Assembly: GCA_018710945.1 (NCBI GenBank) | Contig: DVIW01000039.1 | Span: 1-64,000, forward strand | DNA from: Candidatus Aphodovivens avistercoris | GTDB lineage: Bacteria > Actinomycetota > Coriobacteriia > Coriobacteriales > Eggerthellaceae | Reading direction: 5' to 3' | DNA: 64,000 nt | In this document: piece by piece, positions 36,520 to 46,220 of the stretch | Position numbering within the stretch: the first letter of the stretch is position 1 | Layout of the letters: every line of letters starts with the position of its first letter | Program-made: the position numbers and the translations under genes | Notes under the pieces: model-generated | The model's database searches: none | Told to the model about the DNA's origin: nothing | What the model saw: only the letters and a program-made list of their open reading frames with translations

Positions 36520-36678
36520 CGCAATATATTGTATCCCAAGTATAGGGCGCCCAATATATAGAGTCGCAATCAGCCATTTTGCCTCAAAGAAAGGATGCAA
36601 GAGAAGAACCGCTTCTCGTTTTCGCCGAATTTCGGTGCGAACCTCATTCATGCCTGATGGTCGCTTCATGTTCGCACC
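36520..36678 (-). promoter_or_regulatory. CRISPR leader of the main array
   Basis: AT-rich sequence abutting the newest repeat (CGCAATATATTGTATCCC on +). ATATATTG recurs in the first 50 bp, and TACAAT on the minus strand (just before the first repeat) is a possible -10. A 49-bp block at 36630-36678 with arms GGTGCGAAC / GTTCGCACC is conserved at the same distance in the second leader at 37712-37872. The remaining bases to the hicB stop (36679-36761) show nothing further. Confidence 0.75.
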
Positions 36679-36761
36679 CAAAGGCCATGGAATCCCGAAT
36701 CGCAAAAAGCCCCGCGCGCCTCACGCTTTGTCGGCCAACAGCGCAGCTCTGTCGGCTTCCC

Positions 36762-37223
36762 CTACGCCTGAAGCGCGCCTTTGCGGGGTCTTCCGACTAA
36801 CCGCGGGCTGCTCTTCCTCGCTTCAACGCTCGCCTTCGCCACCCAAGTTCGCCTGCCGCTGCGATAGCCATCAAGCAAGCCGGCATTGAGCATCTGAGTC
36901 ACGCGACCCGCCGACACGCCCAACTCGCGCGCCGCCTGAGCAGCAGAGATCACCGGACCTTCAATGACATAAGACTCGTCCGTTTCGAAAAACACGCACA
37001 GCCGCTCACAACCCGCAGGCGCATCCTCCTTGCGGTACTCCGGCACGCTCTCGCCATGCTTCAGTCTTGATGCCACCCATGTTTTGGCGGCATCCGCAGC
37101 CATCATCGCTGCTTCGCGGTAATCATCGCCGCAAGTGAAGCATCCGGGCAGCGTGGGAAACTCCACACTGTAGCCCCCGTTTTCTTCCGGCGTCATAATT
37201 GCGTCGAATAGGTATTTCCCCAT
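36762..37223 (-). CDS. hicB: HicB antitoxin with DNA-binding domain
   Basis: 153 aa from the ATG at 37223 (AAAGGG upstream; an in-frame GTG at 37238 is the alternative). The N-terminal half is the degenerate RNase-H-like HicB fold: DAIMTPEENGGYSVEFPTL, PGCFTCGDDYREA. The C-terminal half has a helix-turn-helix: SAAQAARELGVSAGRVTQML. The first part would bind HicA and the second the operator. It follows hicA by 26 bp on the same strand. It ends about 240 bp before the first repeat of the main CRISPR array, directly beside its leader. Confidence 0.88.
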   Translation of the reverse strand: MGKYLFDAIMTPEENGGYSVEFPTLPGCFTCGDDYREAAMMAADAAKTWVASRLKHGESVPEYRKEDAPAGCERLCVFFETDESYVIEGPVISAAQAARELGVSAGRVTQMLNAGLLDGYRSGRRTWVAKASVEARKSSPRLVGRPRKGALQA

Positions 37224-37249
37224 CGCCTGCCCTTTCACCCAGTGACGAT

Positions 37250-37438
37250 CTAAAGCCAGCCCGCCATCTTCGCTATGCTCCGGTACGTGCCCGTCGGCAG
37301 CTCCTTCTTTGAAGATGGGACGCTTACTGTTGCGCCGCCTTTGCGAAAGACCCGATGGCTCCCTTTTCCGCCCTCTTCAAGCCACCCTTCTTTCTTGAGT
37401 CGCTTGACGACTTCTCTAACTTCCTGTTCCTTGGGCAT
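37250..37438 (-). CDS. hicA: HicA mRNA interferase toxin
   Basis: 62 aa, the usual size. dsRBD-like fold with the catalytic histidine His28 in GGKGSHRVF, then VSVPSSKKELPTGTYRSIAKMAG, split here as VSVPSSKKELP and GTYRSIAKMAG, matching the HicA consensus. HicA cleaves mRNA independently of ribosomes and is neutralised by HicB. The toxin precedes the antitoxin, the common order. It has its own promoter at 37466-37494. It lies between a decayed CRISPR array and the leader of the active one, an unusual position. Confidence 0.9.
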   Translation of the reverse strand: MPKEQEVREVVKRLKKEGWLEEGGKGSHRVFRKGGATVSVPSSKKELPTGTYRSIAKMAGWL

Positions 37439-37465
37439 CGGGTCTGCTTCCCTTCTGATGAAATA

Positions 37466-37494
37466 AATATAAAGTATTTAGTAATACAAGGCAA
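37466..37494 (-). promoter_or_regulatory. hicAB promoter
   Basis: On the minus strand TTGCCT (37489-37494) and TATATT (37466-37471) are separated by 17 bp in a locally AT-rich stretch. A HicB operator would be expected here, but I cannot define a clean palindrome. Confidence 0.7.
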
Positions 37495-37545
37495 GCGATA
37501 GATCCCAACTGCTCGAATGACGCTCAATCACAATTGGATGGTAGC

Positions 37546-37711
37546 ACTGTCCAGCCTCGTGCCTTTTGGGGAGAGCACTGCCGTCTTGGGTATACTAGGG
37601 CCTTGGACGACGACTCCAATCCCCACCCCCTTACGGGAGCGACTCGGCGACATGCGAGCAGCCAGCCTTCGCCCAAGGATTCCAACCCACGCTCCCCATG
37701 CAGGAAGCGAC
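37546..37711 (-). CRISPR. decayed three-repeat CRISPR array with its own leader
   Basis: Three degenerate repeats in the orientation of the main array: 37679-37711 (29 of 33 bases match the consensus), 37613-37643 (31 bases, recognisable ends and CCCCTTACGGGAGCGAC core) and 37546-37578 (weak; CCTTTTGGGGAGAGCAC). They are separated by spacer-length gaps of 35 and 34 bp, and the starts are 66-67 bp apart as in the main array. In the best unit the stem is kept with one G-T wobble. Decay increases away from the leader, as in natural arrays. Confidence 0.75.
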
Positions 37712-37872
37712 TGCAACATATCGTATTCAAGACACGAAAAGTACTTCATGCGGAACACCCATCAAGCGATTCGCTTCAGGAAGGGAAAAGAAGACGAAAA
37801 CACCGCCCCTCACGCAACCCGTATTTCGGTGCGAGCCCCGCTCACGCCCAAAGATCGCTCCGCGTTCGCACC
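37712..37872 (-). promoter_or_regulatory. paralogous CRISPR leader of the decayed array
   Basis: The bases next to the repeat, TGCAACATATCGTATTC, match the main leader CGCAATATATTGTATCC at most positions. The block 37824-37872 is 37/49 identical to 36630-36678 and lies 113 bp from its repeat against 111 bp in the main leader, with the same inverted arms GGTGCGA / TCGCACC. This shows duplication of a leader-repeat unit. Confidence 0.75.
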
Positions 37873-37906
37873 GCACCAACGCGACGCGACCAACGTTCCC
37901 CAAAAA

Positions 37907-38197
37907 TCAAAGCGCCAGAAAACCCTCGGCGTCATACGACGGCTTCGCTCCATGGTGCTCTACCTTGTTCTCATACGAATTCCCAAGGTTGTAGAACCGG
38001 ATGCTGTCCTTCTCCAAATCGATCAGCTGCACCAAATCATGCTTGATCCTGGCCATCGTCGAAGCATCGGCAACGCACTCGAAAACGGAATGCTGAACCC
38101 GCTGCCCGTAATCCACGCAGTACTTCGCCACCTTGCGAAGACGCCGCCTTCCCGCAGGGGTTTCGGTGTTCACATCGTAGACGATCACCATAAGCAT
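37907..38197 (-). CDS. cas2: CRISPR-associated endonuclease Cas2
   Basis: 96 aa. Adaptation protein that bridges two Cas1 dimers during spacer integration. Ferredoxin-like fold starting MLMVIVYDVNTETPAG, with the conserved Asp8, then RVQHSVFEC. AGGAAAG precedes the ATG, which lies 6 bp after the cas1 stop. Last cas gene of the cas5-cas2 operon; the decayed leader follows immediately. Confidence 0.95.
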   Translation of the reverse strand: MLMVIVYDVNTETPAGRRRLRKVAKYCVDYGQRVQHSVFECVADASTMARIKHDLVQLIDLEKDSIRFYNLGNSYENKVEHHGAKPSYDAEGFLAL

Positions 38198-38203
38198 GCT
38201 TTC

Positions 38204-39235
38204 CTACTTCCACAAAAACGGAGGGTAACCATCCAGATCCCCTCGAATGCATTTCGCAAGAAGACGCGCTTGAATATGAGGAACCAACCCGCGCGGCATC
38301 TTCTCTTTGATGAAGGGGTGGACGATGGGCTCTTTCTTCCGATCCTGCCAAAACCCAAACAGCGCCTTTCTGCCCTCGTCGGAAATGCGCACCTCGCCCG
38401 TTTCCCTTGTGACGAAATGGGAGGGCTTCGCGATGCGGTTGTTGATGGCGGACAAAACGAAGCGGTCGACGAACACCGAGCGCAGCTCTTCCATGAGGTC
38501 AAGCGCAAGGGATTGGCGCCCCGGCCTGTCGGCATGAAGAAGCCCGACATACGAATCCAGGCCAACCCCTTCCAGCGCGGAAGCGCAATCGCGCGACAAA
38601 ACCGTGTAGAACAGCGAAAGCATCGCGTTGACGGGATCGGTCGGCGGTCTCCGCACGCGGCCGCCGAACCCGAACGCCTCCTTGTCTCGCAAGATAAGCT
38701 CGCCGAACACCCCGAAGTACTCCGCTGCCGCATCGCCTTCGATCCCCCTGAGGGTTTCCAAAGATCCGCACGTCCGCGCATGGTCGATGGACGCCTTGAT
38801 CTTCCCGGATGCATCGGACACGGCCTGCACGTCTATCCTCAAGGAATGGTCCCTGATCGCGCGCTCGAGCACCCAGCGACTGTTGAACAGCTTGCCGACG
38901 ATGAAGTTCCTTGCGATGGCCAAGCTCTTCTCCTCGCTGTTGGACGCCTCGTACTGGGCCTTTCTCAACAGCACGTTTCCCTTCGATTCGCCGCACGCCG
39001 CCGCCAGAAACCTCCCTTTTCGGTCGAAGAAATTCAAGGCCACCCCGCACTCGACGCATTTGCCCATAAGCGCAGGGCTTGCCCCCCTGTACGAGAAGCT
39101 GGCAATAGACTCAAGGGTGTGCAGGGGGATGCGCCCTATCTCCTTCCCTTCAGCCTTGACGACGACGTTTTCCCCATCGAGAGCCAGATACGCGTTCTCG
39201 GTGAAAACGTAAAGGGTGTTCAGCAAACGCCTCAT
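38204..39235 (-). CDS. cas1: CRISPR-associated integrase Cas1 (subtype I-C)
   Basis: 343 aa. Metal-dependent integrase that inserts new spacers at the leader-proximal repeat. An N-terminal beta domain is followed by an alpha domain with the catalytic Glu166 in IEGDAAAEYF, His234 in LLHADRPGRQ and the acidic cluster LALDLMEE (about 243-250). All three metal-ligand positions are present, so it should be active. Its ATG overlaps the cas4 stop by 4 bp (ATGA), implying coupled translation. Confidence 0.96.
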   Translation of the reverse strand: MRRLLNTLYVFTENAYLALDGENVVVKAEGKEIGRIPLHTLESIASFSYRGASPALMGKCVECGVALNFFDRKGRFLAAACGESKGNVLLRKAQYEASNSEEKSLAIARNFIVGKLFNSRWVLERAIRDHSLRIDVQAVSDASGKIKASIDHARTCGSLETLRGIEGDAAAEYFGVFGELILRDKEAFGFGGRVRRPPTDPVNAMLSLFYTVLSRDCASALEGVGLDSYVGLLHADRPGRQSLALDLMEELRSVFVDRFVLSAINNRIAKPSHFVTRETGEVRISDEGRKALFGFWQDRKKEPIVHPFIKEKMPRGLVPHIQARLLAKCIRGDLDGYPPFLWK

Positions 39236-39915
39236 GACAACCCACCCTCCCCTTCGCGCAGCATCGCGTCGATGTACGCATCAACCGGTTTCCCCCGCTC
39301 GGAAGAAGAGACTTTGGGCATGCACAGCTCCAGCAGAGAACACGACCGGCACCTCTTCCCGTACTTCACCTTGGGAACGTGGCGGCGCACGTACAGCTCG
39401 TGCATTTCAGAGCAGGCAAGCTCCACCTTCCGCCGCATTTCGTCATCGAACGAAACCGGCTCCCGCCGCTTCGCGCTCCCGTAGTACAGGAACCCTTCCT
39501 GGATGTCGCACCCCAGCATTTCCTCCAAGCAGATGGCCTGCGCGCACAGCTGGAGCTTGTCCGCGTCGAAGTCTTTGGGACGCCCTCTCTTGTACTCGAC
39601 GGGAACGACTCGCCACAAGCCCTCTTCCCCGAAAAGGCTGATTCCCTGTTCGTCGGCGCGGAACTCAACGACATCGCACTGCCCCGCAACGCCCAGCCGA
39701 CGGGAATGGACGCGCAGTCCGCGGACGACCAGCACATCGCCACGGCGCTCCCGCAGCTCCTCGTCGTGGGCGCGCTCGTGAGACAAAGCGCCCAACGTTG
39801 TCAGCAGATTCTCCTGCCACTCCTGCTCAAGATGAATCAACGCCCACTGGCGGCGGCAGAACGCGAAATGCTGGATTCCCGATAACGCCAGATGATCTTG
39901 CTCTTCGTATCCCAC
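39232..39915 (-). CDS. cas4: CRISPR-associated exonuclease Cas4
   Basis: 227 aa. RecB-like nuclease with an iron-sulfur cluster that trims prespacers and selects PAM-bearing ends. N-terminal SGIQHFAFCRRQWALIHLE holds the first cluster Cys; GQCDVVEF and VPVEYKRG supply the D and ExK nuclease residues; the C-terminal CRSCSLLELC gives the other three Cys. Complete for a I-C Cas4. It lies 45 bp after cas7 and overlaps cas1 by 4 bp. Confidence 0.95.
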   Translation of the reverse strand: MGYEEQDHLALSGIQHFAFCRRQWALIHLEQEWQENLLTTLGALSHERAHDEELRERRGDVLVVRGLRVHSRRLGVAGQCDVVEFRADEQGISLFGEEGLWRVVPVEYKRGRPKDFDADKLQLCAQAICLEEMLGCDIQEGFLYYGSAKRREPVSFDDEMRRKVELACSEMHELYVRRHVPKVKYGKRCRSCSLLELCMPKVSSSERGKPVDAYIDAMLREGEGGLS

Positions 39916-39960
39916 CGCCGCCCCTTTCCTCTTGCGCTGCCAGCAGCAAGCAGCACCGAC

Positions 39961-40869
39961 CTACTTCAGCAAGTACTTGACCTCGACGCCCGCGGGAATC
40001 GCCGACTCGTCAACAACGATGTCCCCGTAGTCGGAGAAGGAGCGGGGGGCAACGACGCCTTCACGCTTGGAAACGCTCACCGCGTCGAAAAGCTTGTGCG
40101 CCGGGGCGCATCCAAGCTCGCTGTCGTGCTTGAACACGATCAGCGCACGCGTCGCCATCTTCCCGCGCGCGGCGGAGCGGTCGTTCTCGAACATGTTGAT
40201 GATGGCACTCCACAGCAGTTCGAGGTCGTCGTCGGAAAAGCCCGTCGTCTTCCGGGCAAGGTTGGCGGAAACGAAGCCCTCGCAGCGGTACAGCGCGTAA
40301 GGAACGATGTACTTGCGTCCCATCTCGGTGGTCTTCTTCTCCGCGTCGGCCTCGGTGGTGATGGAAACGCGCGTGATGGTGACCTCCTTGGCGATCACGG
40401 GATCGACGCTTCGGGCGAACGCCAGCTGGACCGGCCCGCGAACCTGGCCGCAGTTGAGGTTGTTCTTGACGAACGTCGTCATGACCGCGCCGAACGTGCG
40501 GACGTCGTAGAACGTCTGGCACATGAAATCGCGCAGCTTCACGTCAAGCGCCGGATCGTCCTTTTTGAGCTTCTTGATCTCGGCAGGACCGACGCCCGGG
40601 TCGATCCCCAGCTCTGCGAAAGCGCGTCCGTCGCTCGTGTTCAGCGGCACGCCGTCTTTGATGTAGATCTCGAACCCCGGATCCCCTTCCTTCACCGTCT
40701 CAACGTAGTTCCGGATCTTGCGCTTCAGGCACACGTCCGTCACGATTCCGTGGGAAGTCTCCGTGTCCACGCGAGGCATGTTGCCCGCATCGGGGTCGCC
40801 GTTGGGGTTTCCGTTCTCGACATCGAAGTACACGACGAAGTCATAGCGGTTTTTGATCGGTTCGGCCAT
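39961..40869 (-). CDS. cas7: Cascade backbone subunit Cas7 (Csd2)
   Basis: 302 aa. Multiple copies line the crRNA in the I-C effector complex. The N-terminus IKNRYDFVVYFDVENGNPNGDPD is the Csd2 hallmark (in two parts: RYDFVVYFDVE, NGNPNGDPDAG), and FYDVRTFGAVM plus GPVQLAFARSVDPV are the family's central motifs. The start lies 11 bp after the cas8c stop. Its RNA-binding thumb flips out every sixth base of the guide, which bears on the self-targeting guide at 43530. Confidence 0.96.
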   Translation of the reverse strand: MAEPIKNRYDFVVYFDVENGNPNGDPDAGNMPRVDTETSHGIVTDVCLKRKIRNYVETVKEGDPGFEIYIKDGVPLNTSDGRAFAELGIDPGVGPAEIKKLKKDDPALDVKLRDFMCQTFYDVRTFGAVMTTFVKNNLNCGQVRGPVQLAFARSVDPVIAKEVTITRVSITTEADAEKKTTEMGRKYIVPYALYRCEGFVSANLARKTTGFSDDDLELLWSAIINMFENDRSAARGKMATRALIVFKHDSELGCAPAHKLFDAVSVSKREGVVAPRSFSDYGDIVVDESAIPAGVEVKYLLK

Positions 40870-40880
40870 GGTTGCATCTC

Positions 40881-43363
<2,483 letters not shown>

Positions 43364-43412
43364 TCAATGTCCTTGCGCGAACCGGAGGTAACTCTTTCTC
43401 CGTCGCGCAAGT

Positions 43413-43450
43413 GCATCATAGCATCTATTATTAACAAAACAAGACATGAA
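43413..43450 (-). promoter_or_regulatory. cas5-cas2 operon promoter overlapping a self-protospacer
   Basis: On the minus strand TTGTTT (43437-43442) and TATGAT (43415-43420) are separated by 16 bp. The -35 lies inside a protospacer-like sequence that starts at 43447, ATGTCTTGTTTTGTT, preceded by the canonical I-C PAM TTC (43450-43448). It matches the guide at 43530-43544 except at positions 6 and 12. Cascade bound here would cover both promoter boxes. Confidence 0.8.
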
Positions 43451-43460
43451 ATATTGTTCT

Positions 43461-43491
43461 TTGCCTGAAGGGAAGCCGAAGAGCTTATAAT
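43461..43491 (+). promoter_or_regulatory. promoter of the self-targeting guide RNA
   Basis: A consensus TATAAT (43486-43491) lies 7 bp before the repeat-like hairpin, so transcription would begin at or next to its first base (about 43498-43499). TTGCCT (43461-43466) is a possible -35 but with a long 19-bp spacing. It is back-to-back with the cas5 promoter. Confidence 0.7.
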
Positions 43492-43498
43492 CCGATGT

Positions 43499-43573
43499 GT
43501 CGCTTTCTGCGGAAAGCGCGGGTTGAAATATGTCCTGTTTCGTTCTGTCACCAAGGCCCCCTGCACGGGGGCC
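43499..43573 (+). ncRNA. CreR-like self-targeting guide RNA (candidate)
   Basis: Bases 43499-43529 form a single stand-alone CRISPR-repeat homologue on the strand opposite the main array. It keeps GTCGCT at the 5' end and the full GGGTTGAAAT 3' handle. The stem bases have changed on both arms (CGCTTTC / GAAAGCG) and still pair perfectly over 7 bp. The following bases, ATGTCCTGTTTCGTT (43530-43544), match the cas5 promoter at 13/15 positions next to a TTC PAM. The RNA appears to end in a GGCCCCC / GGGGGCC hairpin (43555-43573) instead of a second repeat. Cas5 cutting would give a handle identical to that of normal crRNA. Expression is inferred, not shown. Confidence 0.75.
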
Positions 43574-43580
43574 CGGCAGA

Positions 43581-45821
43581 TCAGAGGAAGATCCCCTTCC
43601 CCTCTTCTATCTTCCCGACATCCAAGCCGACTTCTTCTGAATACAGCGTCGAATCGCGCAGCACGTAGACGCCGCCGTTAACCGGCTCGACCGCGCCCGC
43701 TGCAAGCAGCGCCTTAAGGTCGTGCTCGTACACCCCCACCGAATAGCGCGCGAGGCGGCGCATCGCCGCACGGTCGGCGAACCCGCCCACAAGGGCCTCA
43801 ACGTCGTCAAAGGGAGCGTGAGCGGCAACGATCACCGTGTACGACGGATCGTCGATAATGGAAAACGCCTCGGCGATATCCTCGAAGGGGATGGAGCGAA
43901 TCCAAAGCGAGCAGTCCGCATCTTTGACGACGGGAGCCTTGCAGCACATCGCGTAGACGCCCTTCGCGTCAAGCTCTTCGCGGCGGATGTGGTGAAGCCG
44001 CCTGAAATAGCTCTCGATGACGCCAAGATCGCCAATCGGAACGCCCTTTTCCGGATCTTCCGCAACGCCATGCAGAACCAAGCCCGCCATCGTTTGCTTC
44101 TGGTCAACATCGCGCGGAATCCGAAGGGGCTCCAACGGACGGAACACGAAAACCTCTCCCTTCCCTATCATCAGCCCCTCCCTGTTGCAGCGTCCCGCCG
44201 CTTGGACGACGGAATCGATGCCGGCCAAAGCGCGGTACACCACGGGGAAATCGAGGTTCACGCCCGCCTCCACCAAGCTCGTCGCCACCACGCAGCACGG
44301 AACGCCTGCGGCAAGCCGGTCGCGAATCTCGGCGAGGATGCGCTCGCGATGGGCGGGGTGCATGGAGGTGGTCAGGTGGAACGACCCGTCCTGATGCTTG
44401 ATGAGGTCGTACAGCCTGCGCGCCTGCCGCCTGCTGTTGACGACGCACAGCGACCGGCCTGCCTCGCCGAGCCGCAAAGCAAGGTCGTCGTCGCTCAAGC
44501 TGCCCGAATCCCGATACACCACCCGCTCAAGCGAGTCGAAAAGCTCTTGGGGATCAGGGACGATCTCGCGGACGCTGCATCCGAACCGCTCGAACAGCGC
44601 ATCGAGGGACGGCTGCGTCGCGGTGCAGAGCACGACCGAGCATCCGTAGTTCCTCACCAGCTCGACCAGAGCGCGGACGCACGGAACCAGCTGGGCGGTC
44701 GGGATCATCTGGGCCTCGTCGAGCACGATCACGCTTCCCGCAATGTTGTGCAGCTTGCGGCAGCGGGAGGCCTTGTTCGCGAACAGCGACTCGAACAGCT
44801 GCACGTTGGTCGTGACGACCACGGGAGCCTCCCAGTTTTCAGAGGCCAACCGCAAACGGTCGCCAAGCTCCCCTTCGTCATCGAAATCGAAGTTGGCATG
44901 GTGCTCCAGCACGTTCTCCGCGCCAAGCACCTGGCGGAACTCACGCGCATTCTGATCGATGATCGACGTGTAGGGAATCGCGTAGATGACCCGCCGCATG
45001 CCGTCATGCGCCACCGCGTGGCTGAGGGCGAAGCGCAGCGACGCGAACGTCTTCCCTCCCCCCGTCGGCACGGTAAGCGAGAACACGCCCGGCTCCCACG
45101 ACCCAGCCTCCTGGCACGCGTCGAGCACGCCGCATCGTTTCTTGTTGAGCGATGTGCGGGGAGGGTAGAAGCCCGCCAGCTTCTTCTCCAGCTTCTCGCA
45201 CAAGGTCGGGATGCTGTCGCAGGCAAGACGCGCCCGTTCGCCCGCCATGAAGCGCTCGGTGCAAAGGTAGTCCGCATCGACCAGACACGAATACAGCATC
45301 CGAATGAAGAACTGCAAGGAGAACCACACCGAATCGGGATCCCGCTCGTCAGAATCTATGCGCGGCGGTTCGGCGCCTTTTATCAAGCTGTCCAGGTCCA
45401 CCTCGCTCCGAAACGCCTCGTATTTCGGAATGCGCTTGCGCGCGGCGCTCCTCAAGCGGGCGAACAGCGTGCCTCCTTCCACGTCAGAGGCCGCACTTCC
45501 CCCGTTGGGAAGCCCGCCGTGATGCCCGGCAATGCAGTACGCGATCTGGTGCGCCCCGGCAACGCCAAGCTCGAACGCACCCGCCGTGGAATGGTCCACC
45601 TTCCCCGCACCGTGGAGGATGCGATCCTGGAACTCCTCCGAGTATTTCCCGATGTCATGCGCCAGGCCGGCCAAAGCCGCCCAGTCCTCGCCGCCGAACG
45701 GACGGGCGAACTCAGCCGCCATCTGGGAAACCTCGTTGAGGTGGTCTCTAACGGCCTCGTATTGCCCGTCGTCCGAAGCATGGGACACGTATCGGGGAAT
45801 GCGGGATTGGGAGGAATCCAT
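43581..45821 (-). CDS. cas3: CRISPR-associated helicase-nuclease Cas3
   Basis: 746 aa. Recruited by Cascade to nick and degrade target DNA. N-terminal HD nuclease: DHLNEVSQMA, LAHDIGKYSEEF, HSTAGAFE, AGHHGG. SF2 helicase: Walker A VPTGGGKT, DEAQ in motif II, CTATQP (motif III), VATSLVEAGVNLD (motif V) and QAAGRCNREG (motif VI). No signs of decay. AAGGAGG sits 6 bp before the ATG. The gene is separated from cas5 by 250 bp containing two promoters, so its expression is independent of the cas5 operon and of the self-targeting guide. Confidence 0.96.
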   Translation of the reverse strand: MDSSQSRIPRYVSHASDDGQYEAVRDHLNEVSQMAAEFARPFGGEDWAALAGLAHDIGKYSEEFQDRILHGAGKVDHSTAGAFELGVAGAHQIAYCIAGHHGGLPNGGSAASDVEGGTLFARLRSAARKRIPKYEAFRSEVDLDSLIKGAEPPRIDSDERDPDSVWFSLQFFIRMLYSCLVDADYLCTERFMAGERARLACDSIPTLCEKLEKKLAGFYPPRTSLNKKRCGVLDACQEAGSWEPGVFSLTVPTGGGKTFASLRFALSHAVAHDGMRRVIYAIPYTSIIDQNAREFRQVLGAENVLEHHANFDFDDEGELGDRLRLASENWEAPVVVTTNVQLFESLFANKASRCRKLHNIAGSVIVLDEAQMIPTAQLVPCVRALVELVRNYGCSVVLCTATQPSLDALFERFGCSVREIVPDPQELFDSLERVVYRDSGSLSDDDLALRLGEAGRSLCVVNSRRQARRLYDLIKHQDGSFHLTTSMHPAHRERILAEIRDRLAAGVPCCVVATSLVEAGVNLDFPVVYRALAGIDSVVQAAGRCNREGLMIGKGEVFVFRPLEPLRIPRDVDQKQTMAGLVLHGVAEDPEKGVPIGDLGVIESYFRRLHHIRREELDAKGVYAMCCKAPVVKDADCSLWIRSIPFEDIAEAFSIIDDPSYTVIVAAHAPFDDVEALVGGFADRAAMRRLARYSVGVYEHDLKALLAAGAVEPVNGGVYVLRDSTLYSEEVGLDVGKIEEGKGIFL

Positions 45822-45857
45822 GCGCCGCCTCCTTGTCGATCGCTCGTCTGCCGTACC

Positions 45858-45863
45858 ACTATA
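45858..45863 (-). promoter_or_regulatory. possible -10 box of cas3
   Basis: TATAGT on the minus strand, 37 bp before the cas3 start; no recognisable -35. The rest of the 744-bp gap to the HD hydrolase contains the palindromic element copy B and no gene I can support. Confidence 0.45.
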
Positions 45864-46220
45864 GCGGAATCGGAAAGCGCCTTCTCGCCGTTTTTGAACG
45901 CGCCGCCGGTGAGCAGGCAGGATACGGCAGGAGAGGGAGAGCTTCGCGCGCCTGTTCGGGCGAGCTTCTTATCGCCGTCGAAGTGCGCGCTCCCGGCTGA
46001 ACAGGACGCCATGCGTCCGCACGGGCAAGCTTCGCCCGCACGGTTCCATTGCGCCATTGCGAAGGAGGCAGCGTCGCCGGGAACCAGCACGTTCCAGTTC
46101 TTCACCCGCAATCCGCACGGAGGCGGACCCAGCTGCCTGCCAGGTTCCAGCCAAGCCCCGTCGCCTCCGGCACGTCCAGCCATCCCGGCTGGCCCCGGCA
46201 GGCTCTACCCACCCGACCGG

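Noticed and set aside
31640-36561. Numerous open frames across the CRISPR array with recurring ISTHAPLAGSD or RSPQGERGLK
   Set aside because: They are translations of the 33-bp repeat; periodic identity comes from the array, not from a repeat protein.
37439-37545. Match of mini-array spacers to the hicAB promoter with a proper TTC PAM
   Set aside because: The best TTC-flanked candidate (CCTTCTGATG) matches only 5 of the first 8 guide bases.
37712-37872. Possibility that the decayed leader region is a small protein gene
   Set aside because: No ribosome site; the homology with the main leader explains the conservation.
45822-45900. A second self-targeting site in front of cas3
   Set aside because: I compared TTC-flanked positions here with the stand-alone guide and found no seed match.
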